Assembly: GCA_009760855.2 (NCBI GenBank)
Contig: WPIO01000019.1
Span: 2,680,501-2,744,500, forward strand
Length of the DNA stretch: 64,000 nucleotides
Direction: 5' to 3'
Origin: Cristatella mucedo
Taxonomy: Eukaryota; Bryozoa; Phylactolaemata; Cristatellidae
Shown: positions 9,578 through 22,800 of the stretch, piece after piece
Layout of the letters: every line of letters starts with the position of its first letter
Position numbering within the stretch: position 1 is the stretch's first letter
Made by a program: the position numbers and the translations under genes
Notes under the pieces: model-generated
What the model saw: the letters and a program-made list of their open reading frames with translations, nothing else
What the model was told of the DNA's origin: nothing
Database searches by the model: none

Positions 9578-11597
9578 GCGTGCACAATAGGCTCCGAGAT
9601 GAGTTGACTTCAAAACCAGTTCCGCGAGCCATAGGAGTTAAAGGGTGCCAAGTTAGAAGACTTTACAATTAGGATGCCCTTGTACAGAGAAATTGCGTTT
9701 GCAGCGTCCGAATCGGCTCCGGTTGTTATGCTTCACTGCTAGAATCTCTGTCACTCTTCTTGGTCATGTTAGTGGGGGCCAGTTGCGGGCGCAGTGTTAG
9801 TAACGGCTTATCTCGTTGGCCAATACTGTCATGGCACGTCTACTTATCCGAACGAGAGACCAATTGAGCTAGCTCATTCTCCTTGATCGGGCTTTCTTTA
9901 CAACATATGTCAAAAAGCCTAGGAGGAGATTCAGTTCTCTGAGGGCGGCGCTATGCAAATGTGTTATTATTATCATTATCGACAATGATAGTGAGAAATT
10001 GGCGGAAGTTGTTCGTTGCTGAGAGGATGTAATCGAACAGTCAAAATCTCCAACCTCAATCGACCCAGCACGGTGCTGTAAAGCAACAATGCCTCCGTCT
10101 GCTTGTATCTAGAGACGAGAAATTGGAGGGTGATGTCTGAATTACCAGGACCGAGAAATCACGAGGCTTGTCTCGAGGCTCCAAGCAATGTGCTGCCATT
10201 GGATGCCTTATCACACAAGTCGGTGCAGCAGGAGCCGGAGATTTGCTTATCACATGCTCTGGGCTCGATAGGCGCTGACCCAATTGATGTACACAATTGA
10301 GCCCAGGGTATTCGGCTCCTTACGCTTTTTTCCAGGCTTACGCTTCAGGCGCGTTTCTTGCGACAAACTAGAGTATGCGATACAGTTTTTCTAAGGCAAA
10401 TTAGCCATGGAGAGAAAATGGCCGCATGCCTCGAATTTGGTGGTTATGCCGAATATCGGCAAAATATGGGCAGGTGGTACAATGAAAGGTAGCCGTCTGC
10501 AAAATCCCACGCTGCATTTTGTAGCATCGGGTGGATCAGACAGAAAACGTAGGATTCCTAGAATTTTTTAAAAAGGACTCGCTAGATCCATGCCCTCTTA
10601 GGAAACTCTAAGCCCACAGCAGCTGATATCGATAGCGCCGCCAGCTTTTAAATGTGGACTCCGTTGTATGACCTCATTTGAGCATGCTTGCAGCCTAGGT
10701 GTCCTCTTTGATGACCTCTACTGTATAAAAGTTCTGTTCAGAAGACCGCCTCCCAAATGAGCTACTACTTTCAATCCCTGTCCGGCATTAGGGGGCTTAC
10801 TTACAACCGAAACGAAAGCAGAATACCTTGTGTGCTACCCAGCTCGATTCCGACCGAACTACTTTAGCACTACGCTGGGAGTTCGGTACTGAAAGAAGCC
10901 GCGGAGGCTTCTAACTCAATCGATGCTGAATACGTCCCAGCCAGATTGGCCTGTAAATCCAAGAAGCAGCTCGGCACTGTATCGTCTGAGTTAAAGATGC
11001 AGTGCGGTGAATCCTGATTGGTCAGCCGATGCAGGCACACTCCACACCATACACCCAACGCCTACCGCGGCTTTACATTTTCATTCACAGCCGAATCGCT
11101 GCATCTGTTTCAGCCTCCTCGTGCCTCCAAAACCGCTCAGCATAGTCAGAGTAGCCGTCCTTTTTATTTCAGCGAAAGGCTTCGGACTACCCTCTGGGAG
11201 TCTCGGTCAAACAGAAGAGATTTGCAAGCACTAGCGACTTTGGCCGCAAAGATTTGGGCCCCTTGCTAAGGGCTTCTCAGTACCAAGCCAAGCCTCGTGT
11301 GGCCTACTGGCGGGCCTGGAGCAGTGTATAAGCTGCCCCTCACTCTCTCGAGCAGCCTATTACAGTTGCTTTCGCGATTAGTTTAACGGGATGCCGAGAC
11401 TCGGCCACTGCTTATTGGGACGCTGTTGTCTGCATGCACGAAGGCGTTTGCTCCCCACGTGCCCTTGACCAGCGACCATAAGCATGCCACTTCCTTCATC
11501 TGCTCCACTTCTACTATGTCAGCTGTACTTCCTTTGCTTGCATTACTAAGCTGTACTCCTTAAGCTTGCTCTATCAGCTGTACTCCTTAGGCTTGCT
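9576..11597. other. No gene recognised
   Basis: Only a short CR1-X 3' end (about 9915-9985, ctgagggcggcgctatg followed by attatt) is recognised. The rest has only short open frames with no family similarity I can see. Confidence 0.4.
9915..9985 (+). mobile_element. CR1-X 3'-terminal fragment
   Basis: cctaggaggagattcagttc then ctctgagggcggcgctatg and attattattatc match the CR1-X 3' tail. Confidence 0.6.
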
Positions 11598-11599
11598 TT

Positions 11600-11773
11600 A
11601 TCGCGATGGTACACCAGGTAAGGCGGTTGCTTTCACGACCTCGGTCCCTAGGTCGTGGGTTCGATTCCTGCGGTGGGCGATTCCTTATCGCCACTGCAAG
11701 CGGTGGTGATAGCCATAAAGGCTTTTCTGTCGCTATACAAAAAGAGGCTGTTTAATCAGCTAGGATTTTTTAT
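11600..11773 (+). repeat. SINE-B copy
   Basis: A-box region ccaggtaaggcggttgc, B box gggttcgattcctgcgg, body gcggtggtgatagcc and tail taatcagctagga are all present. Confidence 0.85.
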
Positions 11774-11883
11774 CGCGTTAAAGGCACCCTTTTTCTTATC
11801 AAATTTAAACTTAAACCTCCCATGCTTGTCGTTCGCACTGAGAGCGCTTTCCCGCCGAGACGCTTTTGCTTTCGCTTGCTCTT

Positions 11884-11960
11884 AATAATAATAATAGTGC
11901 ACTTGATAGAGCGCCCTCAGAGAACTCAGTCTCTTTCTAGGCGCTCTTGGAGAGATCATT
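11884..11960 (-). mobile_element. CR1-X 3'-terminal fragment
   Basis: The reverse complement reads the conserved tail (gcgcctagaaagagactgag...ctctgagggcgc...) ending in (att)n. Confidence 0.7.
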
Positions 11961-12735
11961 TTTGAGAGTCCCTGGGTAGTTGCACACCTACGGCATGTAG
12001 CCAATAATATTCCCGATAATCATTTTCAGACATCTGTGCGTGGGGTTCCTTAAGTTAGAGAGCTCTGCCCGTTTCAGCCTTCTTTCAGCATGAAAGGCGT
12101 ATGTTTTCTTTGGACGCTGAATGCACACCTCGGAAGCCAGAGGCAGACGTCCGGCTGGCTCCTCCTGTCCGGTTGAAGTCTGCAGCCTCCCTCGATCGGC
12201 TGTCGCTCCTTTCAATAGTTTCGCAAAAGCACCTAACTGGATAGGGCTACTACCCACCGTGTCAAAAGCAGGATGGAACACCTTAGCTAGCTAAGCTACA
12301 GCAATGCCGTACTCTTGAATAGACTTTCGATGTATGGGTGGAAGTCACTTGTTTTCAGATGGCCAACAGGCTTGCAGCTCCGAAGTGCTGACTGCTTGTG
12401 CCGGCTTGCTAGGCGGCAGCCATTGTGTTGGCTACATTGCCCCCTTCAGCGTTCCAACAGCCTCTCCGGGACGGCTGTTTCGGTCTGAGCTTCGAACTCA
12501 GCTGCTTCTTAAGTTGAGTTAGCCGTGACTCAGCATACACAATCCTAGCAAATCAGCTGGAATTGCTCACCACCAATGCCATTGCCGATACAGTAGTCTC
12601 AAAGGGATTACTTTAGGCCTACACAGCAAATTTGATTTCAGTCACTAATTTCAACGGCCAATTTAGTGGCCAATCAGTTATCTAGGATCGGGCTATCCGT
12701 AAACTAGCTATACTCGGCCGCTAGGGTTGTGCACC
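11961..12735. other. No gene recognised
   Basis: Unique-looking sequence with only short chance frames. Confidence 0.4.
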
Positions 12736-13882
12736 AGCCCTTCACCCTGATGTGATTGCCAAGCACAATCTAGGCTTTCACTTCTATGCAGATGGCACTC
12801 AGTTGTACCTTTGCTTTGATCCCTCCCAGCCTTCGAGCACTTCAAATTCTCTAAACTCACTAGCTGCGTGCATAGATGACATCCGCACATGGATGGCAGC
12901 AAATTTTCTAAAACTTAACGATGATAAAACTAACTTACTAGTTATGGGCAAAATCAGTGTGATCCAGAGATTGGAAAGGCTGACTCTCAAAATTGGCTCT
13001 ACCAGCATATCTCCAGTTGAATCAGCTCGAAATCTAGGGGTCATATTCCGTTGTCGACCTCTCGTTAGACGACCATATCAGCTCCACAATCAAATCCGCC
13101 TATTTTCAGCTTCATAATATTGCTAAAATTTGGGCTGGTTTAGATAAAGATACCACATCTAAGTTGGTCCATGCATTCGTGACATTCCGTCTCGACTTCT
13201 GCAACTCCCTGCTTACTGGCCTACCAGCATGTGCGATCAGGCGATTGCAGCTGGTGCAAAACTCGGCAGCTAGGCTTGTCTGTCGTGAGCGTCGCAGTTG
13301 CCACATGACTCCACTTCTCGTCGACCTGCACTGGCTACCAGTCAAGCAACGGATTGACTTCAAGGTTTTGTCCCTCACTTTTAGGTCCCTTCATTCTATG
13401 GCTCCAGCCTATCTGTCAGATATACTACCCCATCAGGCCAAGCATCGTACCACCCGCTTTTCGGAATCCAACAGTCTAGAAATACCTCATACAAACCTTA
13501 AAATCCTTTGGAGACCGTGCATTTAGTTCATATTCTCCCAAAGCCTGGAACTCCCTCCCGACCTGCGTCAGAACATCCCCTGACCTGACTACATTTAAAA
13601 GGAACCTAAAAACACACCTATTTAGGACAGCATTTAGTGGGTCCCTGTGATTCGTCCTTGATGTGCTTATGCGTGCTGACACTGTGCATGCTGCCACTAA
13701 CCACATTTGCATGCTGACCCTGTGCATGATACCCCTAACTATATTATTCATTTCGTTTGTTTTTCAAGCATGATTTTACTTACCATTCCATTGCATTTCA
13801 CTTTACAGCAAATGTAAAGCGCCTAGAGATAGATTAAGTTCTCTGAGGGCGCTTTATCAAGTACATTATTATCATTATCATT
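12736..13882 (+). mobile_element. CR1-X LINE, 5'-truncated, with 3' end
   Basis: Coding pieces at 12752-13117 and 13164-13526 read the RT palm and thumb. They include HFYADGTQLYLCF, where the catalytic YADD has become YADG, and [21 protein letters not shown] small indel near 13,050 breaks the frame. A second frame change near 13,500 makes the protein end NLKILWRPCI. The 3' untranslated part carries the tail (tgtaaagcgcctagagatag...gagggcgctttatcaag) and ends in att/atc repeats at about 13,860-13,882. It is a dead copy. Confidence 0.88.
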
Positions 13883-14578
13883 ATCTCTTCACAGCCCCGT
13901 AAATCTGAGCAGCTGCGATCGTGTTCATCTTGATTTATGCTTGAGCTGTTCATCTCCTGACAGAGCCCACACCAGAGGCCACGACTTGGGTGAATAGCTT
14001 AGGCTTTGCCTTGCTTCACCTTGTTGCCGACAGGAGGGGTGCATGCATGGGGAATATCAGAGTGCCTGACTGTATGCTCTGACTAGCCTGCTTGGGTTAC
14101 TTGCTTACTACTTGGCTTTGATTGCAATCACTATCACCAGCCTCAGAGGCAACTTGCCACAAATCCTTCAAGCTCAGCAACCTACACCTGGCTAGCTCTG
14201 CAGTTCAGCCTGCACACTAGCACTCGCGAAGATGGCTGCATTAGATTTCAGCAGTTGGCGAGCTTCAAGTGCAAAACTGTAAAAGATTGAGAGCAGTTCC
14301 TCTATACTGCCAACAGTGCATGCCATTCACAGTAGCAGATTTGCAATGCACAACGAACATTAACACTTGAAACCATATCGAACGAGAGCCCGTGCAACAA
14401 TTCAGCAGCAGAGCAACGCAGCATGGTGGGCCTGCACGACCTGCATGCGGCAGGAATAGGAATGCACGATTGCTGCCAGCGTGCTGCAGCGACCTCAGAT
14501 CGTCTCGTTTAGCCATCTCGGTGCCCAAAACTACATCGAAAACAAAAGCGCTTATGTGATGTTTATTCTTTTTTGTAG

Positions 14579-14598
14579 ATCTCCCTATCGACTACTAG
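14579..14598 (+). CDS. Candidate last exon of the EPS8-like gene
   Basis: A strong pyrimidine-rich acceptor (tttattcttttttgtag) ends at 14,578. Entered in the phase left by the exon ending at 9461, it reads DLPIDY and then TAG. Twenty bases give no family signal, and the gap from 9461 is 5.1 kb, so this is speculative. Confidence 0.22.
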
Positions 14599-14707
14599 AT
14601 ATGTTGACGAACTCGACCTACCAAAGATCGTTTCTCCAGCAATTCCACTTGCAATAGTTGGACAGTAACACCCGATGGCCAGTAGAGTCGGCTGCTACCA
14701 CTTTCAG

Positions 14708-14734
14708 GCGGGGGGGGGGGTGGGGGGGGGGGCG
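14708..14734 (+). repeat. G-rich homopolymer tract
   Basis: Two runs of ten or more G separated by a single T, then ggcgg. The tract could form a G-quadruplex. Confidence 0.9.
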
Positions 14735-16380
14735 GCAACGAATCCTCGGCAGCAACCGACTGATGCACCGATCAATGCACCGTCGCTAATTGCGAAATGC
14801 AATGCACCGATGCCTGCTACAAATGGAACAGGCCCGAGTGCAGTTTCTGAGGGATGAAGCAGAGATGCGGTCAGCCGAATGACAGTTATTCGCCGAAGTC
14901 AAGCTCCAGTCTAATGGTGCCTCGGATACTGCATTGGAGATTCCCATCGCAAAATGATCCGGCACTGCAAATGCAGGAGTGGATTCATCGCAGACTTGAT
15001 CTACAAGTTTTCCATTCCTACTCGTGTGAGGGCCTGGGAAAACGATCGATCACTCTCTGTAACCCCAGGAACTCAAGAATACTTTCCCTGCCGAAAACCT
15101 GCTCAGCGTGCCCGGGTGCTACGTACGATTGGCGTAATGTCGGCCGATATTTTTTCGGCACCGTGCACCAGCTAGCATATATTTCAGCTTCTCACGTAGT
15201 GCCCACAAACAATCTATGCCATGCATCCATAGGCCAAATTTGCAGATACTAAAAGCAGTAACAAAAAATCACGTGCTGCTTTTGATGCTCATTGCAGCTG
15301 CCCCATATCCAGAGTTACTTTCATCACAAATAGACCGCCTTAATGCTGGCTGATCTCTGCTTCGCATGCATGAGCGCTGGCTGCCCTTCAAAGCATCTGC
15401 TTGCCACAACATGTATAGCAAGCTAGAGACTTGTAGACCAGCTAGCTAGTCAGCATAGTGTACACTGGCACTGGGGCTGCCAGCATTGTCATAATGAGAC
15501 TGCGTTTGAAGTTTATAAGTGCCCTAGACGGTACTTGAGCTGACATTTGAGGTTAAACCAGCACTCAAGATTTAACCGTAAACAATCAGCTCTAGCTGAA
15601 GGGCTTGGTTGTCTTATCTGTCAGCCGGTGTGTGTGATCTGTGGCTGCAAAAAAAGATAGTTATCAGCAGATGGGAAAACCTTGCTAAAAGCTGATAAAC
15701 TAGCCAAAACAAATCAAAGGCGAGGCTCTTTACGACTGTCTCCCTAAAAGACCTCGGCAGAGACTATACCAAGCTGGTTCCATGGGGCAAGCACAGTACC
15801 GGGCAGGTCACCAAAAGAATGCTTATGGGATTTACTGGTTCACTATTTCATTTCCGATGTACTGCTGGCATGCTGCTTCCGCCTCAAGATCGTTCAAGCC
15901 GATTTCGGTGCACTGCAGTTTCCATCGAACATGCCGTCGAAGCCGAGTCAAGGATAGAAGCCTGGTACTTATTAGAGACAGTACAAAAGGTTCAGATCAG
16001 TGACAAACAAAACTATGAAGGAGTGCCGGATTACAATGTGGTTTCGTTATATCTGTGTGCTGGCTTTCTTTAAGCTTCCACTAAGAACAAGGTCTGCTTC
16101 CGATAAATCTGTAAATCTAGGAAGATTAGGATGCTCTGGTGTACACCACAAATTCTATCGAAGGTACTGTGAGCATAAGCCTACAGACTGGGATCTGCTT
16201 TATCCACAGTAGCATCCAAATGCGTTAGTCTGACATGGTAGAAAGTATCTAGAAGCGAAAGGATTAAAGTGACCTAGCAGGTGGAGGTTGCTCTGGCTAA
16301 AAAGAAGCCATATGCACAAGATAGCTTGAGCAACCCAAATGGAAAGGGCTACTAGAGCAGAGTGGTTGCTGCTGCTGACC

Positions 16381-16575
16381 ATAATAATAATAATAAATAA
16401 ATACTAGCTGATTTAACAGCCTCTTTTTGTATAGCGACAGAAGAGCCTTTATGGCTATCACCACCGCTTGCAGTGGCGATAAAGGATCGCCCACCGCAGG
16501 ATTCGAACCCTCGACCTCGGGGTCGAGGTCGTGAAAAGCAACCGCCTTACCTAGTGAGCCATTACAGCTCACCAT
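16381..16575 (-). repeat. SINE-B copy
   Basis: The reverse complement opens ggtgagctgtaatggctc, has gggttcgaatcctgcgg (B box) and the full body, and ends gctagtatttatttatt. Confidence 0.88.
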
Positions 16576-17776
16576 GAGCACTCATCATGACCGCATTGGC
16601 GTAGGCCTACAGCACTAAGCACTACTCGGAATCCTTGGAATCCCTGCAATGTCACTGCAATCCTTTGCTCTGCCAGGTTGTGCCAGGGTAGTAGTGGCAA
16701 AAAGGCACTACTGGCTTTGATTCGTATCTGACAAGCTTTGATTGTTGATTGTTCCATGGATTGACAGGTTAACACTATGGCCGCTAGAAGCTAGTCGTTA
16801 GAGCAGACCCAGGATACCTCAGCACTTAGTTGAAACCGCCAATTCATTTACGCAACCCGCCTGCACAGCGGATAGCTTAAATTAAAATCAATTAATTAAA
16901 ATTAATTGAAAACAAATAAATTAAAAAGAATTAACCAGGCCGCTTTGGGCCTGGCACATTAGTACAGCTAGCCACTCTGGCAAATCCTATTCTCACGAGA
17001 GACAGAGAACAGCAGAAGCACGGAAGACAGCTTCTGTCGGCCAGTGTAGTAGACAGACATAGCAAACATAGCCACAGATGATACCACATGGAGCCAGTTG
17101 GGCTTTGCTTTTTGGCAGCCAGATTTTGGCACATCGTGGAGGGGAAGGTGTCATGCAGATATGCTGCATCTACAGTTGTGACTGTCCCTCAACAGTGCCA
17201 CTTGCTACGCAGCTAAATTTGGGTAGCACATGATAGCTCAAATGCTTCTGTCTTACCGAGATGTTCATTGTGCTCCACCCAAGGCGTCGGACAAGAGCAT
17301 GGCCTTACCGGTGACCATCCTGTCCATGATCCCTGCAGCCATCCACATCCACAACTGCCCGGTCACCGTGGCTTATTTGGTTAGCTGGACCAGAACAGGC
17401 CAGGCTTGCTATGTGCTCCCGCAGCCATGCCCACAGCTAGAATCAGTTAGCCAAAGGCTCCACAGAAGTACTGTATGTGGAGCAATTGAACAAACTAAGT
17501 TTTGCTAATTTCAGGGAATTTTTAGCACAGCTACTGATAGTGAGCAAGCGCATTAAGCAACAGCTCGACTTCACCTTTTTTGGGTGCTAGCAGCACCGAC
17601 TATACTGTGGCATGCAATGTATTTCTTGGCATGTCCTACTTTCGGTAGCTGGCGAGCCGCGTGGCAGCATGATAAGCAGCAGTACAGCATGATGCTGTTT
17701 TCGTGACGCTTTGCAAAGGAAAATCCAATTAGCCAATAGATTACTTTTGGCAACTGTGTGTGAGCATACACGATCG
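16576..17776. other. No gene recognised
   Basis: Unique-looking sequence. The aattaatt-rich stretch at 16,875-16,935 is simple AT-rich DNA. Confidence 0.4.
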
Positions 17777-17962
17777 TGAGTCGTAATGGCTCACTAGGTA
17801 AGGCGGTTGCTTTTCACGACCTCGGCCCCGAGGCTGTGGGTTCGAATCCTGTGGTGGGCGATCCTTTATTGCCACTGCAAGCTGTGATGATAGCCATATA
17901 GGCTCTTCTGTCGCTATAGAAAAAGAGGCTGTTACATCAGCTAGGATTTATTTATTTACTTA
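17777..17962 (+). repeat. SINE-B copy
   Basis: gtgagtcgtaatggctcac head, gggttcgaatcctgtgg B box, body (tgatgatagccatatagg) and tail gctaggatttatttattt. Confidence 0.88.
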
Positions 17963-19730
17963 CGATCACCATAGCGACAGAAGCTTATTCGGTCGACGGT
18001 GCCTGCACCTGCTGGGAGTGTGCACAGAAAGCTGAGATGCTGGTGCTGCTTCAGCACCAGCTTTGTGACCCGGCCATTGAGGATGGAGTCAATTGTACAC
18101 ACGTCTGTCTGAAGTGAGCCCTAATCCAACCCTGGCCGATATTGGTTTGTAACGGGTGGCACATGTTACGAGCAGTTGAGCACGTTAGCAGTAGACAATA
18201 TGCAAGCACAGCCAATCCTCCTGCCCGATCTGCTACCAAGCGAGCTAGCCCTGTCATTGGTCACTGTCGACAGCATGGCAAATCAGCTAGTGCTTGCAGT
18301 CGAGCACCAATTCTTGCCATCAACCGGGTCAGTTGAATGAAGACAAAGGCAAGCTTGGGCTGGCCCAGCTGAGTGCACAGCGACTAGTCAAAGTAGTGAC
18401 AATCGCTGAGTCAACCAGGAAGCCACTGGCTTACGAAATGGCCAAAAGTGGCTTGTGCCAAGCAACCATTTTGGCTGGTGCCAAGCAATCATTTTGGGTG
18501 CTTCCACTGCAAGCTTTTCCGATTTTTTTAACCAGGTATTCACACAACCCGGAGAAGGTGGTCTCGAGCAGAGCAAAGACAATCTGCTGCCTCACATCAC
18601 CGAGTAACCTGAAACAACCACTTGTGACAGGCCTGTACAAGATGAATGAATTATGCCACTTCACCATCTAATAGTCCGTAGGAAAATATGTCTCCTTAAC
18701 ATAGCATAGCAGTAGCATGCCGCGAGTCAATCAAAATCTGAATGGGGGGCTGACATGGGCTGCTGTCAACTACTAGCCTAAAAAAATATGGCGATCTATG
18801 AATAAGAAAGTTTGTAGCAGTGCCACATTTTTATTGATCTTATGCAAATGGCATTGTGTCTACATTTATTTTACTGCACGTATTAAACACATCCAAATTT
18901 GGCCAAACGATGGCAACAAAGGACTTTCTCTTACCTAACCTTAGTAACCTTAGTCGGACATAGCCTATCCACAGCATAAGTGGTGGTGTGGGCCAACGCC
19001 ACTAATACAAACTATGGCCGCTGCAGCCCAGCGAAGTAAGTCATGCACAGTGCAGTCATGGTAAAACTGGAAATGAATAAGCTACATTTGAACCGATTCC
19101 ATCGCCCACAGCCTGCATCGTTTACAACAGCTTGCGATCACCATCACACAAAGAAGAAGCTCGACTAGGCAGTGTGCAGCAGCACTCGAGCATCGCTCCT
19201 CGGCGTCCGAAACAGCACGACATGCGTGCTTCACTCAGTGCCCTGCTGTGCGGTGGTCGTCCGAGAGCTTGCCACTCACAACGAGGCTAGACCGAGTGCT
19301 CGGCACCCATTTCGAGTTAACCCCCAATTCAGAGTCAACCGATTGACGAGCAAAGAGAAGAGGCAGCACTATTTCATTTTACGACTCCATATTTCTTGAG
19401 TAGCATGCTTGAACTTGTTCTGAGAAAATTCACAAGCCGTCATATCCAAGTATGTGTGCGCAGGCGGTCATGTCGCGAGCCACCGATAGACAACATGCGA
19501 GTGCACACAAGTCGATTTGTGCCTTCATACAGGAATGGGTAGATAGATAAGTAGGAATACGGTAATGTAAAGACAATGAAAAATAATGCGAGGACCAGTA
19601 ACAATCAATTGAGTAATACAGAAAGCAGTTTGAGAAGTAAAAAATAAAAAATTATACAAATATATATATATATACATATGCCTCCCTCTCTAATTAACAT
19701 TGAGGACACGACAGCTGCCATGCTGCACTC
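17963..19730. other. Plastin 3' flank / intergenic
   Basis: No open frame of interest. The - strand has AATAAA-type polyadenylation signals as tttatt at about 18,829 and 18,885, which could end the plastin mRNA. A short (ta)n lies at about 19,662-19,676. Confidence 0.4.
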
Positions 19731-19883
19731 TCACTCAGCCTGCATGCCACGGGCCATCAAACAGGCAAAAACGGTGGTCACCATTTTCTGTTTCACTTCG
19801 ACGATGTCTTCGGGCAGCGCATAGACACGAGCACCAATTTTCCTGGCCATTGACACTGCATACTTCGCATTGGCTAGCTTCTC
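19731..19883 (-). CDS. PLS: Plastin exon 10 (end of CH4, stop codon)
   Basis: Reads [40 protein letters not shown] and [10 protein letters not shown], then TGA at 19,733-19,731. The near-invariant plastin C-terminus is intact. Confidence 0.97.
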   Translation of the reverse strand, partial: EKLANAKYAVSMARKIGARVYALPEDIVEVKQKMVTTVFACLMARGMQAE

Positions 19884-22800
19884 CTGCAACGGTCGCGCCA
19901 GCGGCTGCAGCATGGGGGCAGTGTGGCTGCAGCATGCACTGACAGGAGTGCTCCACCGATCTGCTATAGCAACGAGAAATAATGGCATGATGTGTGGATA
20001 ATGGTAATCTCATAATTATCGAGTTTTGTGCATGCCTCTCTCCCATCAGTCTCGCATGTACAGCACAAGTTCTTGGGCTTTCTGGGATGTGACATGTAAT
20101 GTAATGCATTGCATCTCTGCCTGTGACTCCACAAAGACTATGTGATTGCTATGCAGGAGTTTTGTATAGCGTGCTAAATGCATAGGTGGCTTTCGGTACG
20201 CGTTCGGATATGCACAAAATGCTGCATTCGCGTGCGAGTACTCACATACACACACACACTCAGAAACAAACGACGACTTGCATCGACTTGCACGACGTGG
20301 CCGCCAGACTGAGTGTGCTGAGAGCAAGGAACGGCAGTGTGCAGTGATAAATGACAGCATTGCTTGCTTAGGACGTACCTCGTCGTTATCACCATTGTGC
20401 ACGAGTTGATACTGAATTGAGCCCGGCTTAATCGCATCGACGAGATCGATAACAACCTTTGCATCAGAGATGCTGGGATCCTGGAAGCTGGCTAAGTGGG
20501 TACTCTTGCTTGCACCTTGCAGGCGATGGTTGACCCAGGCCACAATCTCTTGCTCTACTATAGGCTTGCCCGTGCCAGTCAAATTCGACAAGATGGACAG
20601 AGTGTACGCTCTCATCAGCTGCCAAACAAGTGCTGAAAAAAGCCAAGAGCAGCATTCGCACCAACATGAGCGATTAACCATACATACTAGCATATCGAAT
20701 CGGGCGGTCACCAGAGTTTTCCAGGGCTTCACACAGGCATCAGTGCGTTAGGACTCACCGAGGACAAGCGTAGGTGTGCCATCATAGATGTCTTTACCGC
20801 CGATACCGACCAAAGACAGGTGAATGGCCTTGCCTAGATCGACGGCATAATTGCAGTTCTCAATTTTCTGGAACGTCTCTCTTATCTTTTGAAACTTCTG
20901 GTTAACTTTGTTCCAGTCTACGGAGCCTGCTTTTATAATATCATACAGCTGGAAGATAACCAGGCTGTCTCCCATATCACTGTACAAGCGATTGACAAAG
21001 GGATTCACGCCCATGCTGTTCATCCAGTTGCGGTACGCTACAAAAATTCTCGCGGCATTAGGTTAAATTATGCTTGCATTCAAAAAATCGTCGCCAAATA
21101 GGTTCAACTGGCTTGCATTCTGAAACAGGTATATGGATGCAAGGGTTGTAGAGGCAGGGAGATCCCATCCTCGGGCAACAGGTGAGTCCCAGTAAAGGTG
21201 TCGCAAAGTGCAATTGGACGGCATAGATGACGGGTTGGGGTGCTAAAATAACAACTGCAGTCAAAAAGCTGTCTTAAAACTCACTTCGCTCTTCCCTCGT
21301 TTCCTCGATAACCACGACTTCCTCCTCTGGTGGCTGTAGAGCCGGGTATTTATTGAACAAGTTGGCAACAAATGCCAAGTTGAGCTTGTAGTTGCCGGAT
21401 ACAACATCTGCAGGCCCGACAAAGGCACGGCAGGCGATTTTGTCAGCTTCTTGAAGCATCAGCTCTGCTCGCTTCGTCGCGTCTGCCACCTAGGAGCACG
21501 GCAAAGTGGATTTACGATTCGAGGTCCATTGACAGCCACGAAAGCCACTACCCCATGGAGGAGTCTACTTAGCAGACGACAACAGAATTGACCACAGTGC
21601 CACTCACGTGCTCGGCAGTAGCCATTACGCCGGCTTCACGAGGTGCGATTTGTGTTAGCAAGTGAAGATAGGCGACAGAATCGCTAATGTCACCCTGAAA
21701 GTTCTTAATCTGGCGGCCACAACCCGAGTTGCGTAAGTGATAGTTCACCCAGCGCAGGAGAATCTGCTCTGGTGACAACTTCAGCAAGTCGTCAATGGTC
21801 TCGCCTTCCTCTAGCAACAGAACCAAGCCAGGCTGATGCTGTAGGTTGATTTCGCTGAGCAGTCCGATCTACAAGCCAAGACCGAATAAGCTTGGCTGAA
21901 CGTCCTAAATGCCCAAACACATTAAATGGCTGCAATTATTATTGGTCGTACTCAAAGCAGTCCAAACGTCGAGTCAGTAGACTCGATACCTGATCACCAG
22001 TACCAACGGAAAGATCCCTAATAATCAGAATTCGCACAGGTGGGTGAACTGGGATCTTCAATATGCAAGGAGACTGCTTAAACGATGGCATTACCGATTG
22101 CATGGGCAAGTAGAGGCTCCCCTTATCACATACATGCATACAAGCCTCCATCGAACTGGTTTGGTCTAGCGGTTAAGGTGATCGCCCCGACCAAGGTCTG
22201 ACTGAGGTCGTGGGCTCGAGCCCCGAGGCATATGTGAAGCGCCTAAATAGAGATTAAGTTCTCTTGGGGCGCTATATAAATGAATTTTATTTTAAATGAA
22301 TTATATATCGAACACGAATAGGCCGAGGCGGTGGAGTAAGCGGCTGGTGAAGTATATTGAGAATAAAAGTGAGCTAGAACGGCATGCAAAGCTGTATCGC
22401 CCATCCTTCTCACCCTGATTATCTGCCAAAGAATGCCAAGCGACAGATGCTGCTTTCCTTTCATTAAGTCATCAGGACCAATGTTGACGATATTGCACCC
22501 GATAGATTGGGCCGAGTTCAAGGCCAAGATCAAGTTTTCGGTCTTGCGGTACACGTCCAGTTTCGTTTTGTTGATGGCACGCTCATCCACAGTGTCAGGG
22601 ACCGAGAAATTAATCATCTTGCTGTATAATAAAGCATTGGTATTGCAATTTAGCCAGGCAAACTTAAAGATAAAGAGACAAGAGAACCGGCTGATGACAA
22701 ACACACGCACACATGAGTATATATGCATCTGACTATACACGTGCAGCAATGACAGCTGCCGTCTTACCAATAAAGGATACCATCCTGAGTCTTCTCGTAA

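Larger units (their letters stand above)
13883..16380. other. No confirmed gene; G-tract inside
   Basis: No gene other than a possible EPS8-like terminal exon at 14,579. 14,830-15,250 has short protein-like pieces broken by stops. 15,250-16,380 shows nothing recognisable. Confidence 0.4.

Noticed and set aside
10600-11300. Possible decayed LINE (a SLGVLFDD-like string near 10,695)
   Set aside because: The match to CR1-[11 protein letters not shown] is a few residues only and does not extend.
14830-15252. Protein-like pieces (MEQARVQFLRDEAEMRSAE and the frame at 14,854)
   Set aside because: Broken by stops within 20 codons; no family recognised. Possibly mobile-element debris, but not supportable.
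17777-17962. Functional tRNA genes at the B-box-like sequences (here and at about ten other loci)
   Set aside because: No complete cloverleaf is seen, and each is followed by the same non-tRNA body and tail. They are SINE copies.
20046-20732. 228-codon - frame taken as one exon
   Set aside because: Only 20,379-20,632 matches plastin. Acceptor and donor consensus sites mark the true exon; both ends are intron read-through.
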